Below, in pieces: positions 13,001 through 21,265 of a stretch of DNA of 64,000 bases. Every line of letters begins with the position of its first letter. Position 1 is the first letter of the stretch. The notes under the pieces are model-generated. The model was not told the DNA's origin. It was given only the letters and a program-made list of their open reading frames with translations, and made no database searches. The stretch comes from Protula sp. h YS-2021 (lineage: Eukaryota; Annelida; Polychaeta; Sabellida; Serpulidae). Made by a program: the position numbers and the translations under genes. The stretch is taken from NCBI GenBank assembly GCA_949752745.1, contig OX457028.1, positions 7,148,922 through 7,212,921 of the forward strand, given 5' to 3'.

Positions 13001-16000
13001 GTACCTAATCCATCCGAAAATGGACACAAAAATGGTTTAATCCCTCAGGCATTTTCGTTACCATTCCCTGAAGCATTTACAGTACCGTTCCCTCAGGCAT
13101 TTTCATTACTATTCGCTCAGGCATTTTCAATACTTCTCTCTCAGGCACTTTCATTCCGTGAGGCCTTTTCAATATCGTTCCCTCGGGCATTTTCACTACC
13201 ATTCCCTCAGGCATTTTCATTACCGTTCCCTCAGGCATTTTCATTACTATTCCCTCAGGCTTTTACATTACCGTTCCTTCAGGCATTTTCAATACCGTTC
13301 CCTCAGGCATTTTCATTACCGTTCCCTCAGGCATTTTCGTTGCCGTTCCCTCATGCATTTTCATTACCATTCCCTCAGGCATTTTCATTGCCGTTCCCTC
13401 AGGCCTTTTCAGTACCATTCCCTCAGGCATTTTTATTACCGTTCCCTTAGGCATTTCCAATATCGTCCAGTCAGGCATTTTCAATACCGTTCCCTCAGGC
13501 GTTTTTATTGTCATTTCCTCAGGCATTGCCATGATTCAATGATGATTCTAGTTATCCCTGTCTGAAAATGTGTGAGAGACGCTTATGACACTGAGAATGA
13601 TGGCAAAACTGAAAAGCTTTATATTAATAGCCTGAATGAGGTTGGATTGTTTTTTTTTTTAACCGAAGCACTTCAGTGAAGGTATGGCGTAGTTAAAAGA
13701 TTGCTGGAAATCTCTGAGCACCAAGACGGTAGGAGGAGGGCTGGGGTGGGGATTAGTGTTAAACAGACTCGATGCAAAACAAAATGTCAACGTTTTTGCA
13801 GTTCGAATGGAGGTCTAATAGGCTCTGGGGTCAGACCCCACATTACACTAAAAGACTGCAGCCGTATCGGTTCTGTTTTTAAAAAATTTCATTCGATTAA
13901 CATGGAATCATTTCGTGCCGAACTAAGCATCATTTTACCACGATTCAAGGATGATTATAGTTATCCCTGTCTGACAGAAAATGAAAGACACTACAGGACA
14001 CTGAGAATTGTGGTAAAAGTTTTTTTAAAAAGCAGTCTTCCTCTAGAGGTATAAAATAGAAAAATTAAAAAGTTTCGATAAGTCTTTAAAGCTGGGTTGA
14101 TTGAAATGTTGACTCAGTAGTAGGTGAAACTTGATGTGGCAACGAGAACAGGTTGTTTGAATTCCATCCCGTAATACCTGATATAAACGATGTAGGGGCT
14201 ATTTCGTACATGGCTACCATGAGTTTGGCACGAAGGATATCGTCTCAAGGGGTGGAGTTGTGAGGTCATTTATTCCCCACAGGGGGGGGGGGGGGCGAAT
14301 ATATGCGATCGACCGTGTGTCGGTCTGTCATCAACAGCTTGTTTTCACGATAACTTAAAAACTGCTGCAAAGATTTTAATGAAACTTGGTAAGTAGCTTC
14401 TATGGGAACAAACACAGATCGGTATTGTAAATGGTCCAGGTTCGTCCAAGGAAAATGCACCAACTGGACTTAGAAAATTTCAGCTCTTCATTGACTATTG
14501 ATGGCCGTGTTTAACTGATGGGGGGGGGGGGTTGGCCTGTGGGGAATATGTGGACTATGCACACTGCTCTAGTTAAAATAGCGGTTAATTCTGGCATCGA
14601 TTTTCTACACGGCGCACGAACAATTAGGTCGGGCGCCGCACGACGTGTGCAGATGGCGCACAGGACTATTCCGCATGCGCCGAGAGAATGGCACCTACTT
14701 GTCACACGGTTGTACAGAACAGCGAGTGGGTCTCGATTCAGCCGTACGATGGGAGACGCGGTGGGACGTGCAGTGGCACGCACGGTGGGACGCACGGTGG
14801 GAGGCACGGCGGGAGTCACGGTGGGAGACATGGTGGGACGCACGGTGGGAGGCACTGCGGGAGTCACGCTGGGAGACATGGTTCGGAGACATGGTGGGAG
14901 ACATGGTCTGACGCACGGTGGGACACACGTTGGGATGCACGGTGGGAGACATGGTGGGAGAAATGGTGGGACGCACTCTTGTAGGCACGGCGGGAGGCAC
15001 GGTGACTAAAACCGTCACTGGCCAGGAGTGAACTTCAGTGAGAGACAACTTTTGGCGTTTATCCTTTCATGACGACCGTTTTCACTATGAACAAAGTAGT
15101 GTATTTCACCAATAAATGATTGGAACCGTTTCTTGTGTGCTTCAGTGCGCCAAGAATTACAGCCGAGAAATGGCGCCATTTATTTCCAATCCTGGGCGAG
15201 GAATAGATTAACTCCTTACGGCAGAATAACACATGGTTTTCGCCACGATCCAGTGATGATTTTAGTTATCCCTGTCTGAAGGCTAATGACAGACACGTAC
15301 AGGACACTGAGGATGGTGGTAAAACCAAAGGCATCGAATTCGCCGCACGAGTTTCTAATGCGTAAGATGGTAATTCCTGTGTTTTACGGCCAGTCCATAG
15401 AAAATAAGGTTCTTGTTTAGCAGCGTAAAGGGCCAGGCTGTTCTCAGCAACACATAGCGTGCCAGGCTGTTCGCAGTGACACATAGCGTGCCAGGCTGTT
15501 CTCAGTAACACATAGCGTGCCAGGCTGTTCTCAGTAACACGTAACGTGCCAGGCTGTCTCTGATTAGCGACTTGTGCGAAAAGACAATTCTTTGAAACCT
15601 AATCATTTTGATCTAAGTCGTGCTGTGAATTTCGTCCTGTTTTATATGACGGCTCCGCGATGTTGGGTCGCTTCGCTGGGTAAGTTGAACTTGTCGCAAG
15701 TGATGACGTCACATCAGCCACTCTTGTGCATTGGTTCGTTTGCTTTAACTTGACGTGTGAACGTTTCGTTTGAGGGAGAAATTATTGACTCGACTTGGAA
15801 CAGAGAGAAACGGCTGCTGAACCATTGGGGTTATGATGGTTTAAAGTTTCGCTCTGTCTGACAATAAATGAAAAGACTTTCTCAAAAATGCCAAGAACGG
15901 TGGTAAATGAAAGGACGTGAAAACCAGTGTTTATTATTTGGGAGCATCGTTGCGTTAACTTGCTACTTTAAGCTTCTGTTGAAAGATTTGAATAAAGACT

Positions 16001-19000
16001 ACTTAACGAAATCTCTTTAAGCTTCTTTTTTGTGTGTGTACATTCCGTAGAATATGACAAAAACACAGCAGCATCATTTCAAACATTACGTGAAGATATT
16101 TAGAAAAAAAAGTGAACTAGGCATTTATAAAAACTGAAACTGATAACTTCATTTCTTTTCGAAGTCGACTTAAAACATATTAAATTTGTTTAGCTGATTT
16201 TCGTTTTAATATTGTGATGTTATAGTATTATAGTTTATTTGTATTTCTGTGTGTTTTACAGCACTTAGAGATTTTAATACAATGGGTGCTATATAAATGC
16301 ATATATTCATGAAGTGTATTTATTGTCATTTTCATACTTCAGCAACAACTTTCTTTCTGCCTTTCAGATATAAAGAAATCCAAGACAAGTTGACGCCATA
16401 TTTAAAGAAATGCGGGTTCAGCCCGAAGCAAGACATATTTTATTTGCCAGTCTCAGGTCTTACGGGTTTTAACCTTAAAACGTGTAACAGAGAAGTCTGC
16501 CCCTGGTACGAGTAAGTATCTCGTTAGACAACACGTGCCACAAATAATACGTGTGGCAGATTTAGCATTTGGGCCGGGTGAAGTGGAGGATTCATTCCCA
16601 TGACAAAGTGAATTTAACAGTCTATCGTACAATTTGCATTAAGGCAGAGTGTTTTTTTTTTTGTGGAGGTGGGTGGGGGGCTGCAATCCCCCCCCCCCCC
16701 CCGCACTCCGGCTTTTGGATTCACCGTATGCTTGTATGTTTTTACTGTTGCAAGCAGTGGAAATATCTGGTTGTAATATGAATAAATAAAATTTCATTAA
16801 CCATATTCAACGAAGCTCAGTCGCTCTGAAAGGAGTGAAATTTTTATCTCGTGAGTTTATTAACAATGAATGCAATAATTTCGCTCTTGCTGTTGGTCTC
16901 GTGTGGTACTTACCAGTGCGCCGTGCTGTTTGATTGCAGTGGTCCTTCACTCATTGGCTATTTGGACAAGTTACCGTCTATGAGTCGAGAAGTGGCAGGA
17001 CCTGTTCGATTACCTGTGGTCGACCGATATAAGGTAAATGTGCCGTCGGTAGGAGGTAATTACGAAGGCGTTTGATAGCACGGCTGCCTGGATGCAAGAA
17101 TTGCCGCGTATCTGATAAAAAAGCAGCAGAACATTGTGAGACACTGTAAACACAACGCCGATTAATTGGAAAAGGAAAGCTGAAATAAATAGTATTGGGA
17201 TCGATTTATTCAAGCAGGAAAGCTGACATCTAACTTGGTGTTATTTGAAACCTACCTAGTCATTGGGGAAAAATAGTTTGCTAAAAGAACCCGATGGTGA
17301 GCTCGGCCATCCCCGTCTGCCACAACTGTTAATTAATTAATTAATTAATCTGGAGAGTGTGGTTGAACAGAGTTGTCATGGAGACGAAATATTGTGAGTT
17401 CGCAACCATGGTGACGATGTCTTATTTATTTATTTATTTATTTCAGGACATGGGTACAATAGTTTTAGGAAAGGTAGAATCTGGTTCAATAAAGAAAGGA
17501 CAAGTATTAACTCTCATGCCCAATAGAGTAAGTCGCTTCTGTCACTCAGCTAAATCATCAACGTCCCAATTGTGTTGTTTTTGGTCAGGTATATTAATAA
17601 TAGGAGCAACCACAAAATGTTAGTTGCGGGTTGAGTAAATTTTGCAGGTCCATTGAACGATGCTATTATTTGTGTTGCTTTGTGACTGAATTTCCTGTAA
17701 ACAGATCACTGTTTGTTGTTACGGCCAGAAATGAAGTGAGCAGGATATCCCTTTGTAAGCTGCAGCACGTGTTTAGCTGCAGCACGTGTTTACTTCCCAT
17801 TCAATGCATGGTCGTCTTCCTGGAGCTCACTGTATTCCTCATCAATGTTGTTATGACGTCACAGTAGCACGTGTGTCGGGGCTTGCAGATGCAGACAGAA
17901 GTATTAACGCTGTGGTGTGACGATGAGGAGTCCGACGCAGCCATGCCCGGCGAGAACATCAAAATCAAGCTCAAAAACATCGAGGAAGAGGTGAGTGGGC
18001 ACGGAGGGGGATGGGGGAGGGGGTGGGGGGGGGATCCAAGTCGGCCATGCCCGGCGAGAACATCAACATCAAGCTCAGACATATGGATGAAGAGGTGGGT
18101 GGGCGGAACGTTAGGGGCTCAGGTCATTGATATCGGCATACCTCCTCGTCTTCGCTCTCCTTGCCTGATCAGTTAGCGTTATTCGTCTCGTTTGATTCGT
18201 CATTTTGTGAAAAATCAGTTCTAAGTGTGTGTCGTGTGCTGTAAGAAGTAGAACGTAAGGCGTGGGAAACCAGCTGCCAGATGGATCATGAGTGTCGTGT
18301 GTCCTGTCTGAATATGTTACGCAGTGCGCGTAGTTATAAGGAAGAGAATAAACATAAAACCGCAATGTTAGAGAAACCCCGATATTGGAGGGGGTGGGGC
18401 GGTATACCGCTAAAACTGTAACAGAATGTTGTTGCTTACGTTGCAGGATGTGAGTTCGGGTTTCATTCTCTGCTCTCCGGACAGTTTGTGCCACACAGGA
18501 AATGTCTTCGACGCTCAGGTATGTCCTTGTGTTCTACGAAGTCGCATTGTTACATGACCTCTGTTGATTCTGACATCTGATTGGTCCATTCTCAAGCCAG
18601 TAATTTTTCAATGTTGACTGGAACGCCAAAGTTCGTTATCTATTGCAGTTACCTGTAATCGGAAGCCTATTGAAGTCTTGTAACAGACTATATATTGACT
18701 TGTTTCGATTAACATAACACTGTTATGCGTCAGTTACGAAAATGTTTACCTGAAGGTCAGCAATCTCTTACCGGTCAATAATACTGTCATGCTGTGGGGG
18801 TGGGGGGGGGGGTGTGGCAAAATATAACGATGCTATGGACCAGTTTCGGTGGTGTTTACGTGAAGGTCAGCGCTCTCTGGTCAATAATACTGCCATGCTG
18901 ACTCACAATAAGAATCTGGTGATTGTAGCGTACGATTAAAGTACTGGAGCTGTGACGAATTCTGTGAGTAAAAAAAAAAACGGACGTCATGCAGGTGGTG

Positions 19001-19697
19001 GCGCGGAGGGCGCGTGACGCCCCATGCGCTGCTGCGTGTCATCGTGATGAGATCATTTATGTACCGCTTCTTCCATTTAAATACCGCTTTTTGCCACCTA
19101 AGGCTCAAAGCGGTTCACATATTAGTTACCGTTGGCCCTTCAACTGCACGTTTACACCGGTTTAACATTCGGCTCCCCACTATTTTCAATTGGCGCGCAA
19201 ACTGTTGTGATATGCGTTCTTCTCACATGCACTCTTGTGATATTTATTATTGATTGAAGCCGAGTACCCAATTCTACGGAGAGGCAGGCGTTGTTTAATA
19301 CAGTGCCGACTTGCATACAATGAGTGTAGTCACGGGGACTCGGAACTAACGGCCTTCTCGTCACGAGTCGGACTCGCTGACCACACGCCATCACTACTGG
19401 GTGTGGAGAAGTGGAAGTGGTAGGGGAGGGTGGGTGTTGCACACAGTGCCGACTTGCACCCCGCGAGTGCTGTCACCGGGGGTTGAACTCACGGCCTCCT
19501 TGCCACCAGTCCGACGCGCTAACCACTCGGCCATGATGACCCCGTGATTTGTGCTTCTTACTTGTAGATTGTGATTCTGGAGCACAAGTCCATCATCTGC
19601 GCGGGCTACAGCGCCGTCATGCACATTCACACTGCTGCCGAGGAGGTGTCCATCAAAGTAAGTTCTTCTTCTTCTTCTTCTTCTTCTTCTTCTTCTT

Positions 19698-19728
<31 letters not shown>

Positions 19729-21265
19729 ACCGATTTTCAAAATGCTTCTTCCACAATTTGAAATTTTGTACGAATGTATACTTTGTAGGCCTCTATTAAA
19801 ATTTGTTGGCGATCCACCAAAAATTCGCCAAACAGGGGGCATTTTAAAATTATTTTTTTTGGCAGCCAATTTTCCAAAGGCCTTTTCTTCCCAAATTTTG
19901 ATCGGATCCCCTTCAAGTTTAACATAACTCTTCACTTCCTTGAGGTCTTTTGAAACGCTACTTTTTTGACGATTTACCATTAGTTTGCTTAATGGGGCCA
20001 TTTATAATTTATTGGTGGTCAGTTTTCACAATGCTTTGTCTCCCACGATTTTGATCGGATTGCTTTCAAATTTTACATAAATGTTCACTGGGCGGTCCTC
20101 TCTTGAAAAAAAAAGGTGAAGGTGTGTATAAAGCAGGTGTGTTGTTATGTGGTAGCACCTGCTGTGCACGGTGGATAAGCGCACGGGCGAGAAGAGCAAA
20201 ACGCGACCAAGGTTCATCAAACAAGACCAGATCGCCATCGTGCGGCTAGAGACGCTACAGGGCATCATCTGCCTCGAGGCTTTCAAAGAGTTCCCACAGA
20301 TGGGCAGATTCACGCTACGCGACGAGGGTACGTCACGAGTCTCCGCCCACCCACCCCCCCTCCACTCTCCCCCCCCCCCCCCACCCACCCACCCCACCCC
20401 CCGCCTGCCCGTCTAGAGACTCTACAGGGCATCATCTGCCTCGAGGCTTTCAAAGAGTTCCCACAGATGGGCAGATTCACGCTACGCGACGAGGGTACGT
20501 CACGAGTCTCCGCCCACCCACCCCCCCCCCCTCCACTCTCCCCCCCCCCACCCACCCACCCCACCCCCCCGCCTGCCCGTCTAGAGACTCTACAGGGCAT
20601 CATCTGCCTCGAGGCTTTCAAAGAGTTCCCACAGATGGGCAGATTCACGCTACGCGACGAGGGTACGTCACGAGTCTCCGCCCACCCACCCACCCCCCTC
20701 CACTCTCCCCCCCCCCCCACCCCACCCACCCCACCCCCCCGCCTGCCCGTCTAGAGACTCTACAGGGCATCATCTGCCTCGAGGCTTTCAAAGAGTTCCC
20801 ACAGATGGGCAGATTCACGCTACGCGACGAGGGTACGTCACGGGTCTCCGCCCACCCACCCCCCTCCACTCTCCCCCCCCCCCCCCCCCCCCGCCGACCC
20901 GGCTAGAGACGCTACAGGGCATCATCTGCCTCGAGGCTTTCAAAGAGTTCCCGCAGATGGGCAGGTTCACGCTACGCGACGAGGCTACGTCACGCGTCTC
21001 TGCCCACCCCTTCCCCCGCCCCCGCTCACCAGTGCATTTTTTTATGGAGTTTAATATCTCGTTTATTTGTGAAATATTTGAAGAAGAAAAAAAAGGACAA
21101 ATCAGAAAATTTTATTAGTATATGTAAAAAAAAAAAAAAAAGAAAAATGAACGAAAAATGAAAGTTTTGATGAAGAAGTGATACCTCTTGGATGAGTAAA
21201 AAATGATTTCATATTTTTCAGGTCGAACCATCGCAATCGGAAAGGTGCTGAAAGTTATTAATTAA
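860..21265 (+). CDS. GSPT1: peptide chain release factor eRF3 (GSPT1 family), 16 exons
   Basis: Coding exons join in phase to give 572 residues: 860-1034, 9367-9423, 9857-9895, 10560-10760, 11224-11257, 11577-11654, 11948-12128, 12796-12950, 16368-16511, 16940-17033, 17447-17527, 17889-17990, 18447-18518, 19568-19657, 20156-20327, 21222-21265. All introns are GT-AG. eRF3 is the GTPase that works with eRF1 to release the finished peptide at stop codons in the cytoplasm. The N-terminus carries overlapping PAM2 motifs (about 32-55) for poly(A)-binding protein, then an acidic linker (about 59-145). The GTPase domain shows G1 GHVDAGKST (155-163), G3 DAPGH (232-236), G4 NKMD (294-297) and G5 SGL (336-338). 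Two beta-barrel domains follow, ending in the conserved GRFTLRDEG and AIGKVLKV. The small linker exons 2 and 3 are less certain than the rest. A decayed copy of exons 11-16 lies 14 kb downstream. Confidence 0.96.
1162..1354. mobile_element. MITE with TA target duplication (Tc1/mariner-like)
   Basis: 193-bp element in eRF3 intron 1 with inverted ends CAGGAGTGGTATTCTG and its near complement CTGGAGTGGTATTCTG, the inverted match extending through about 45 bases. It is flanked by TA at 1160-1161 and 1355-1356. No coding capacity. Confidence 0.7.
1618..1760 (+). repeat. dispersed repeat, also present at 53760-53885 and 55562-55670
   Basis: Starts at GGCCCCAACCCTTCGGATTG and runs through TTTGGGGTGTCCGTCCG to GGGGCCTGCTTGTGTTTCAC. 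The reverse complement of the same ~130 bases precedes both copies of the LINE at 54-59 kb, so it is a mobile repeat family rather than gene sequence. Confidence 0.75.
3190..3464 (+). repeat. short tandem repeat of ~110-bp units inside the foldback element
   Basis: Units contain TTGCAATTAA...ATTCC...TGCATTG...AGTAAAAGAAATTTCAAAAG and occur about three times; the last is interrupted by the hAT insertion and resumes at 5322. Confidence 0.6.
3465..5313. mobile_element. non-autonomous hAT element with 8-bp target duplication
   Basis: Ends are CAGGGCTCGAAATTA at the left and the complement CAGGGCTCGAACTTA at the right, typical hAT termini. A perfect 8-bp target duplication, CCTGTAAT, flanks it (3457-3464 and 5314-5321). 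GC-rich subterminal repeats of the form CCCGGGAGCCCG occur at both ends. No transposase; the interior holds degenerate ~170-bp repeats (about 3960-4760). Confidence 0.88.
3700..4920 (+). repeat. degenerate tandem repeats within the hAT element
   Basis: Repeated phrases such as GATATCGTGTTAACAAAGTC and GTTTTAGAGATATCGCGTG recur about every 170 bases. The part 3700-3960 matches 14240-14600 in inverted orientation, so this is a dispersed family. The antisense 138-aa ORF here is a by-product. Confidence 0.6.
5355..5630. mobile_element. MITE, family copy A
   Basis: 276 bp with inverted ends GAAGGGGTCAATGCATAAAC and GAAGGGGTCCATGCATAAAC (complement), flanked by AATT on both sides. A second copy lies at 34136-34381. 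Inserted inside the foldback element. Confidence 0.75.
6270..6445 (+). mobile_element. tRNA-derived SINE, copy 1
   Basis: Contains A-box-like TTGGCACGGTGCTGGAC and B-box-like GTGGATTCAAACCCC, followed by a body (CCCACAGAAGG, CGGTTTCATAGGCAATAT, TAGTTCTGCCTCCCA) shared with the copy at 6890-7095. Not a functional tRNA. Confidence 0.65.
6890..7095 (+). mobile_element. tRNA-derived SINE, copy 2
   Basis: Same organisation as the copy at 6270: AGCCCAAGTGATAAGGTATT head, B-box-like GTGGGTTCAAGCCCC, then CCCACAGAAGG and TAGTTCTGTCTCCCAAAG. The two copies are diverged, so they are independent insertions or an old duplication. Confidence 0.65.
7100..9360. other. eRF3 intron 1, repetitive, no gene seen
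   Basis: Contains a TTTATGCCCC...GGGGGAGGGGC motif near 7636, degenerate repeats with GTGACGTCACC-like phrases between 7780 and 8760, and an ACGGACGGACAGGCAGG run near 8757. These resemble ends of dispersed repeats. No exon recognised. Confidence 0.4.
9367..9423 (+). CDS. GSPT1: eRF3 exon 2 (linker, probable)
   Basis: 57 bases between a good acceptor (TTTGTAG) and donor (GTATGA), both phase 1, encoding an acidic, Thr-rich linker segment of 19 residues. No family motif is present, because the eRF3 linker is variable. The call rests on splice sites, symmetric phase and position. It could be skipped without a frame change, so alternative splicing is possible. Confidence 0.6.
9857..9895 (+). CDS. 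GSPT1: eRF3 exon 3 (linker, probable)
   Basis: 39 bases after a strong polypyrimidine acceptor (TTTCAGTTTCAG) with donor GTGACT, phase 1 on both sides. It encodes [12 protein letters not shown], which joins well to the acidic start of exon 4 (DDWSAENG). Symmetric, so removable without a frameshift. Confidence 0.65.
10560..10760 (+). CDS. GSPT1: eRF3 exon 4: acidic linker and start of the GTPase P-loop
   Basis: Encodes a Gly/Glu-rich linker with a run of seven glutamates, then [13 protein letters not shown], the first beta strand and start of the G1 loop. The donor at 10761 splits the P-loop Asp codon; exon 5 completes it. Confidence 0.95.
11224..11257 (+). CDS. GSPT1: eRF3 exon 5: rest of the P-loop
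   Basis: A 34-base microexon encoding [11 protein letters not shown], the GTP-binding P-loop. It is too short to stand out as an ORF. Acceptor TATGCAG and donor GTAAGT; it leaves phase 2. Confidence 0.95.
11577..11654 (+). CDS. GSPT1: eRF3 exon 6
   Basis: Encodes [20 protein letters not shown] and the next few residues, the helix after the P-loop typical of eRF3 and EF-1A. Acceptor TTTAG, donor GTGAGT. Confidence 0.95.
11948..12128 (+). CDS. GSPT1: eRF3 exon 7: switch regions and DAPGH
   Basis: Encodes [19 protein letters not shown] (switch I) and [18 protein letters not shown] (G3 and switch II). The donor GTGAGT is followed by a long C-rich tract. Confidence 0.97.
12525..12795 (+). repeat. 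minisatellite made of repeated 3' splice-site-like units
   Basis: Eight ~36-bp units, each containing TTGTAGGTGAT or a close variant (12533, 12570, 12609, 12646, 12680, 12716, 12753, 12790). The last is the actual acceptor of eRF3 exon 8 (TTGTAG|GTGATATCC). Some units also contain GGTGAGTG, which looks like a donor. Confidence 0.85.
12796..12950 (+). CDS. GSPT1: eRF3 exon 8: NKMD motif
   Basis: Encodes [20 protein letters not shown] and later [13 protein letters not shown] (G4, guanine specificity). The acceptor is the last unit of a minisatellite whose repeats each look like this acceptor (see 12525-12795). Confidence 0.97.
13040..13530 (+). repeat. 24-bp minisatellite in an eRF3 intron
   Basis: About twenty units of the form CCCTCAGGCATTTTCATTAC plus CGTT. 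Because 24 is a multiple of three, all frames stay open over long distances (for example an octapeptide repeat QAFSLPFP). No start, splice context or similarity suggests a protein. Confidence 0.9.
14240..14600 (-). repeat. inverted copy of the 3700-3960 dispersed repeat
   Basis: Shares GGAAAATGCACCAACTGGAC, TCAGCTCTTCATTGACTATT and GTGGGGAATATGTGGACT with the complement of 3700-3960. Bounded by G-runs at 14281 and 14521. Confidence 0.65.
14745..15005 (+). repeat. ~12-bp G-rich minisatellite
   Basis: Degenerate units of the form GACGCACGGTGG and GAGACATGGTGG, about 20 copies. The ORFs across it (up to 163 aa, both strands) are low-complexity artefacts. Confidence 0.85.
15420..15560 (+). repeat. 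~31-bp minisatellite
   Basis: Four to five units containing GTGCCAGGCTGTTCTCAG and AACACATAGC. It lies in the intron before eRF3 exon 9. Confidence 0.85.
15600..16300. other. eRF3 intron sequence, nothing recognised
   Basis: No coding exon, repeat array or transposon terminus seen between the minisatellite and exon 9. Confidence 0.4.
16368..16511 (+). CDS. GSPT1: eRF3 exon 9: end of the GTPase domain
   Basis: Encodes [17 protein letters not shown] and [13 protein letters not shown] (G5), ending at CPWY. Acceptor CTTTCAG and donor GTAAGT are both strong. Confidence 0.96.
16940..17033 (+). CDS. GSPT1: eRF3 exon 10
   Basis: Encodes [13 protein letters not shown] and [11 protein letters not shown], the link from the GTPase domain into beta-barrel domain 2. 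Acceptor GATTGCAG, donor GTAAAT, phase 0. Confidence 0.95.
17447..17527 (+). CDS. GSPT1: eRF3 exon 11
   Basis: Encodes [19 protein letters not shown] and the following TLMPNR of beta-barrel domain 2. A short TTTA repeat makes up the polypyrimidine tract before it. Confidence 0.96.
17889..17990 (+). CDS. GSPT1: eRF3 exon 12
   Basis: Encodes [20 protein letters not shown] and [14 protein letters not shown] of domain 2. A diverged copy of its 3' half lies 104 bases downstream (18037-18094). Confidence 0.95.
18037..18094 (+). pseudogene. diverged duplicate of the 3' half of eRF3 exon 12
   Basis: Repeats AMPGENI...KL...EE of exon 12 with an intact reading frame and a GTGGGT donor. It reads [17 protein letters not shown] against [17 protein letters not shown], so five mostly conservative changes and no stop. 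The sequence before it is G-rich with no good acceptor, so it is probably not an independent exon. It could act as an alternative 3' end of exon 12 or be a duplication relic. Confidence 0.6.
18447..18518 (+). CDS. GSPT1: eRF3 exon 13
   Basis: Encodes [20 protein letters not shown] followed by FDAQ, a conserved segment leading into domain 3. Acceptor GTTGCAG, donor GTATGT. Confidence 0.96.
18744..18902 (+). repeat. short direct duplication in an eRF3 intron
   Basis: GAAGGTCAGC and GGTCAATAATACTG(T/C)CATGCTG occur twice, about 110 bases apart, flanking a G-run. Confidence 0.6.
19270..19400 (-). mobile_element. tRNA-derived SINE fragment, minus strand, copy 1
   Basis: On the minus strand: GTGTGGTCAGCGAGTCCGAC (A-box region), GTTAGTTCCGAGTCCCCG (B-box region) and a tail CAAGTCGGCACTGT shared with the neighbour at 19430-19550. 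Degraded. Confidence 0.6.
19430..19550 (-). mobile_element. tRNA-derived SINE fragment, minus strand, copy 2
   Basis: The minus strand reads GGCCGAGTGGTTAGCGCGTC then GTGAGTTCAACCCCCGGTGA, a clear tRNA-Ser/Leu-like head with A and B boxes, followed by CAAGTCGGCACTGTGTGCAA. Ends just before eRF3 exon 14. Confidence 0.7.
19568..19657 (+). CDS. GSPT1: eRF3 exon 14
   Basis: Encodes [20 protein letters not shown] followed by [10 protein letters not shown] of domain 3, which contacts eRF1. A pure TTC microsatellite begins 6 bases inside its donor. Confidence 0.96.
19664..19727 (+). repeat. TTC microsatellite next to the exon 14 donor
   Basis: About 21 uninterrupted TTC units starting 6 bases into the intron. 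A purine/pyrimidine mirror sequence of this length next to a donor could form triplex DNA; that is inference. Confidence 0.95.
19735..20125 (+). repeat. satellite-related monomers inside an eRF3 intron
   Basis: About two and a half diverged copies of the monomer that forms the array at 24190-26170, with TTTTCAAAATGCTTCTTC, TTGGCGATCCACCAAAAATT and GATTTTGATCGGATTGC. Confidence 0.75.
20156..20327 (+). CDS. GSPT1: eRF3 exon 15
   Basis: Encodes [18 protein letters not shown] and the C-terminal [12 protein letters not shown] of domain 3. Its last 78 bases (20250-20327) are the first copy of a five-fold tandem module. The donor after 20327 (GTACGT) is phase 1. Confidence 0.96.
20417..20494 (+). 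pseudogene. eRF3 exon 15 module, copy 2
   Basis: 26 intact codons, phase 1 at both ends, potential acceptor GTCTAG and donor GTACGT. It would add 26 residues in frame if included. A bypassed duplicate is the simplest reading; inclusion in some transcripts cannot be excluded. Confidence 0.6.
20585..20662 (+). pseudogene. eRF3 exon 15 module, copy 3
   Basis: Same structure as copy 2, with potential acceptor and donor both intact and the same predicted peptide. Confidence 0.6.
20755..20832 (+). pseudogene. eRF3 exon 15 module, copy 4
   Basis: Same structure as copies 2 and 3, with potential acceptor and donor both intact and the same predicted peptide. Confidence 0.6.
20907..20984 (+). pseudogene. 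eRF3 exon 15 module, copy 5 (donor lost)
   Basis: Same 26 codons with two synonymous changes shared with no other copy. Its 5' edge (GGCTAGAGACG) matches copy 1 rather than copies 2-4. The donor GT is CT here, so it cannot splice on as an ordinary exon. Confidence 0.6.
21222..21265 (+). CDS. GSPT1: eRF3 exon 16: C-terminus and stop
   Basis: Encodes [14 protein letters not shown] and a TAA at 21263-21265, a standard eRF3 C-terminus. A possible ATTAAA polyadenylation signal lies at 21526-21531. Confidence 0.95.

Larger units (their letters stand above)
13535..15320 (+). repeat. three dispersed ~70-bp repeats
   Basis: Copies at about 13535-13600, 13930-14010 and 15245-15320 share TAGTTATCCCTGTCTGA and GACACTGAGAATG/GGATG phrases. 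Probably fragments of one mobile repeat; the sequence between them includes other repeats described separately. Confidence 0.5.
20250..20990 (+). repeat. five-copy tandem array of an eRF3 coding module
   Basis: Modules of exactly 78 bases lie at 20250-20327 (part of exon 15), 20417-20494, 20585-20662, 20755-20832 and 20907-20984, separated by C-rich spacers of about 74 to 92 bases. All five encode the same 26 residues, ending GRFTLRDE. The few differences between copies are synonymous. Copies 2-5 each follow a CTAG that could serve as an acceptor after a C-rich tract. Copies 1-4 keep the GTACGT donor, while copy 5 has CTACGT. Confidence 0.9.

Noticed and set aside
12998..13565. 150-aa, 135-aa and 89-aa ORFs
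   Set aside because: Frames through the 24-bp minisatellite; all arise because the unit length is a multiple of three.
14511..15048. 163-aa, 122-aa and 117-aa ORFs
   Set aside because: Low-complexity translations of the ~12-bp G-rich minisatellite.
19440..19550. Possible minus-strand tRNA-Ser gene
   Set aside because: The head is tRNA-like, but it shares a non-tRNA tail with a degraded neighbour, so it is a SINE.
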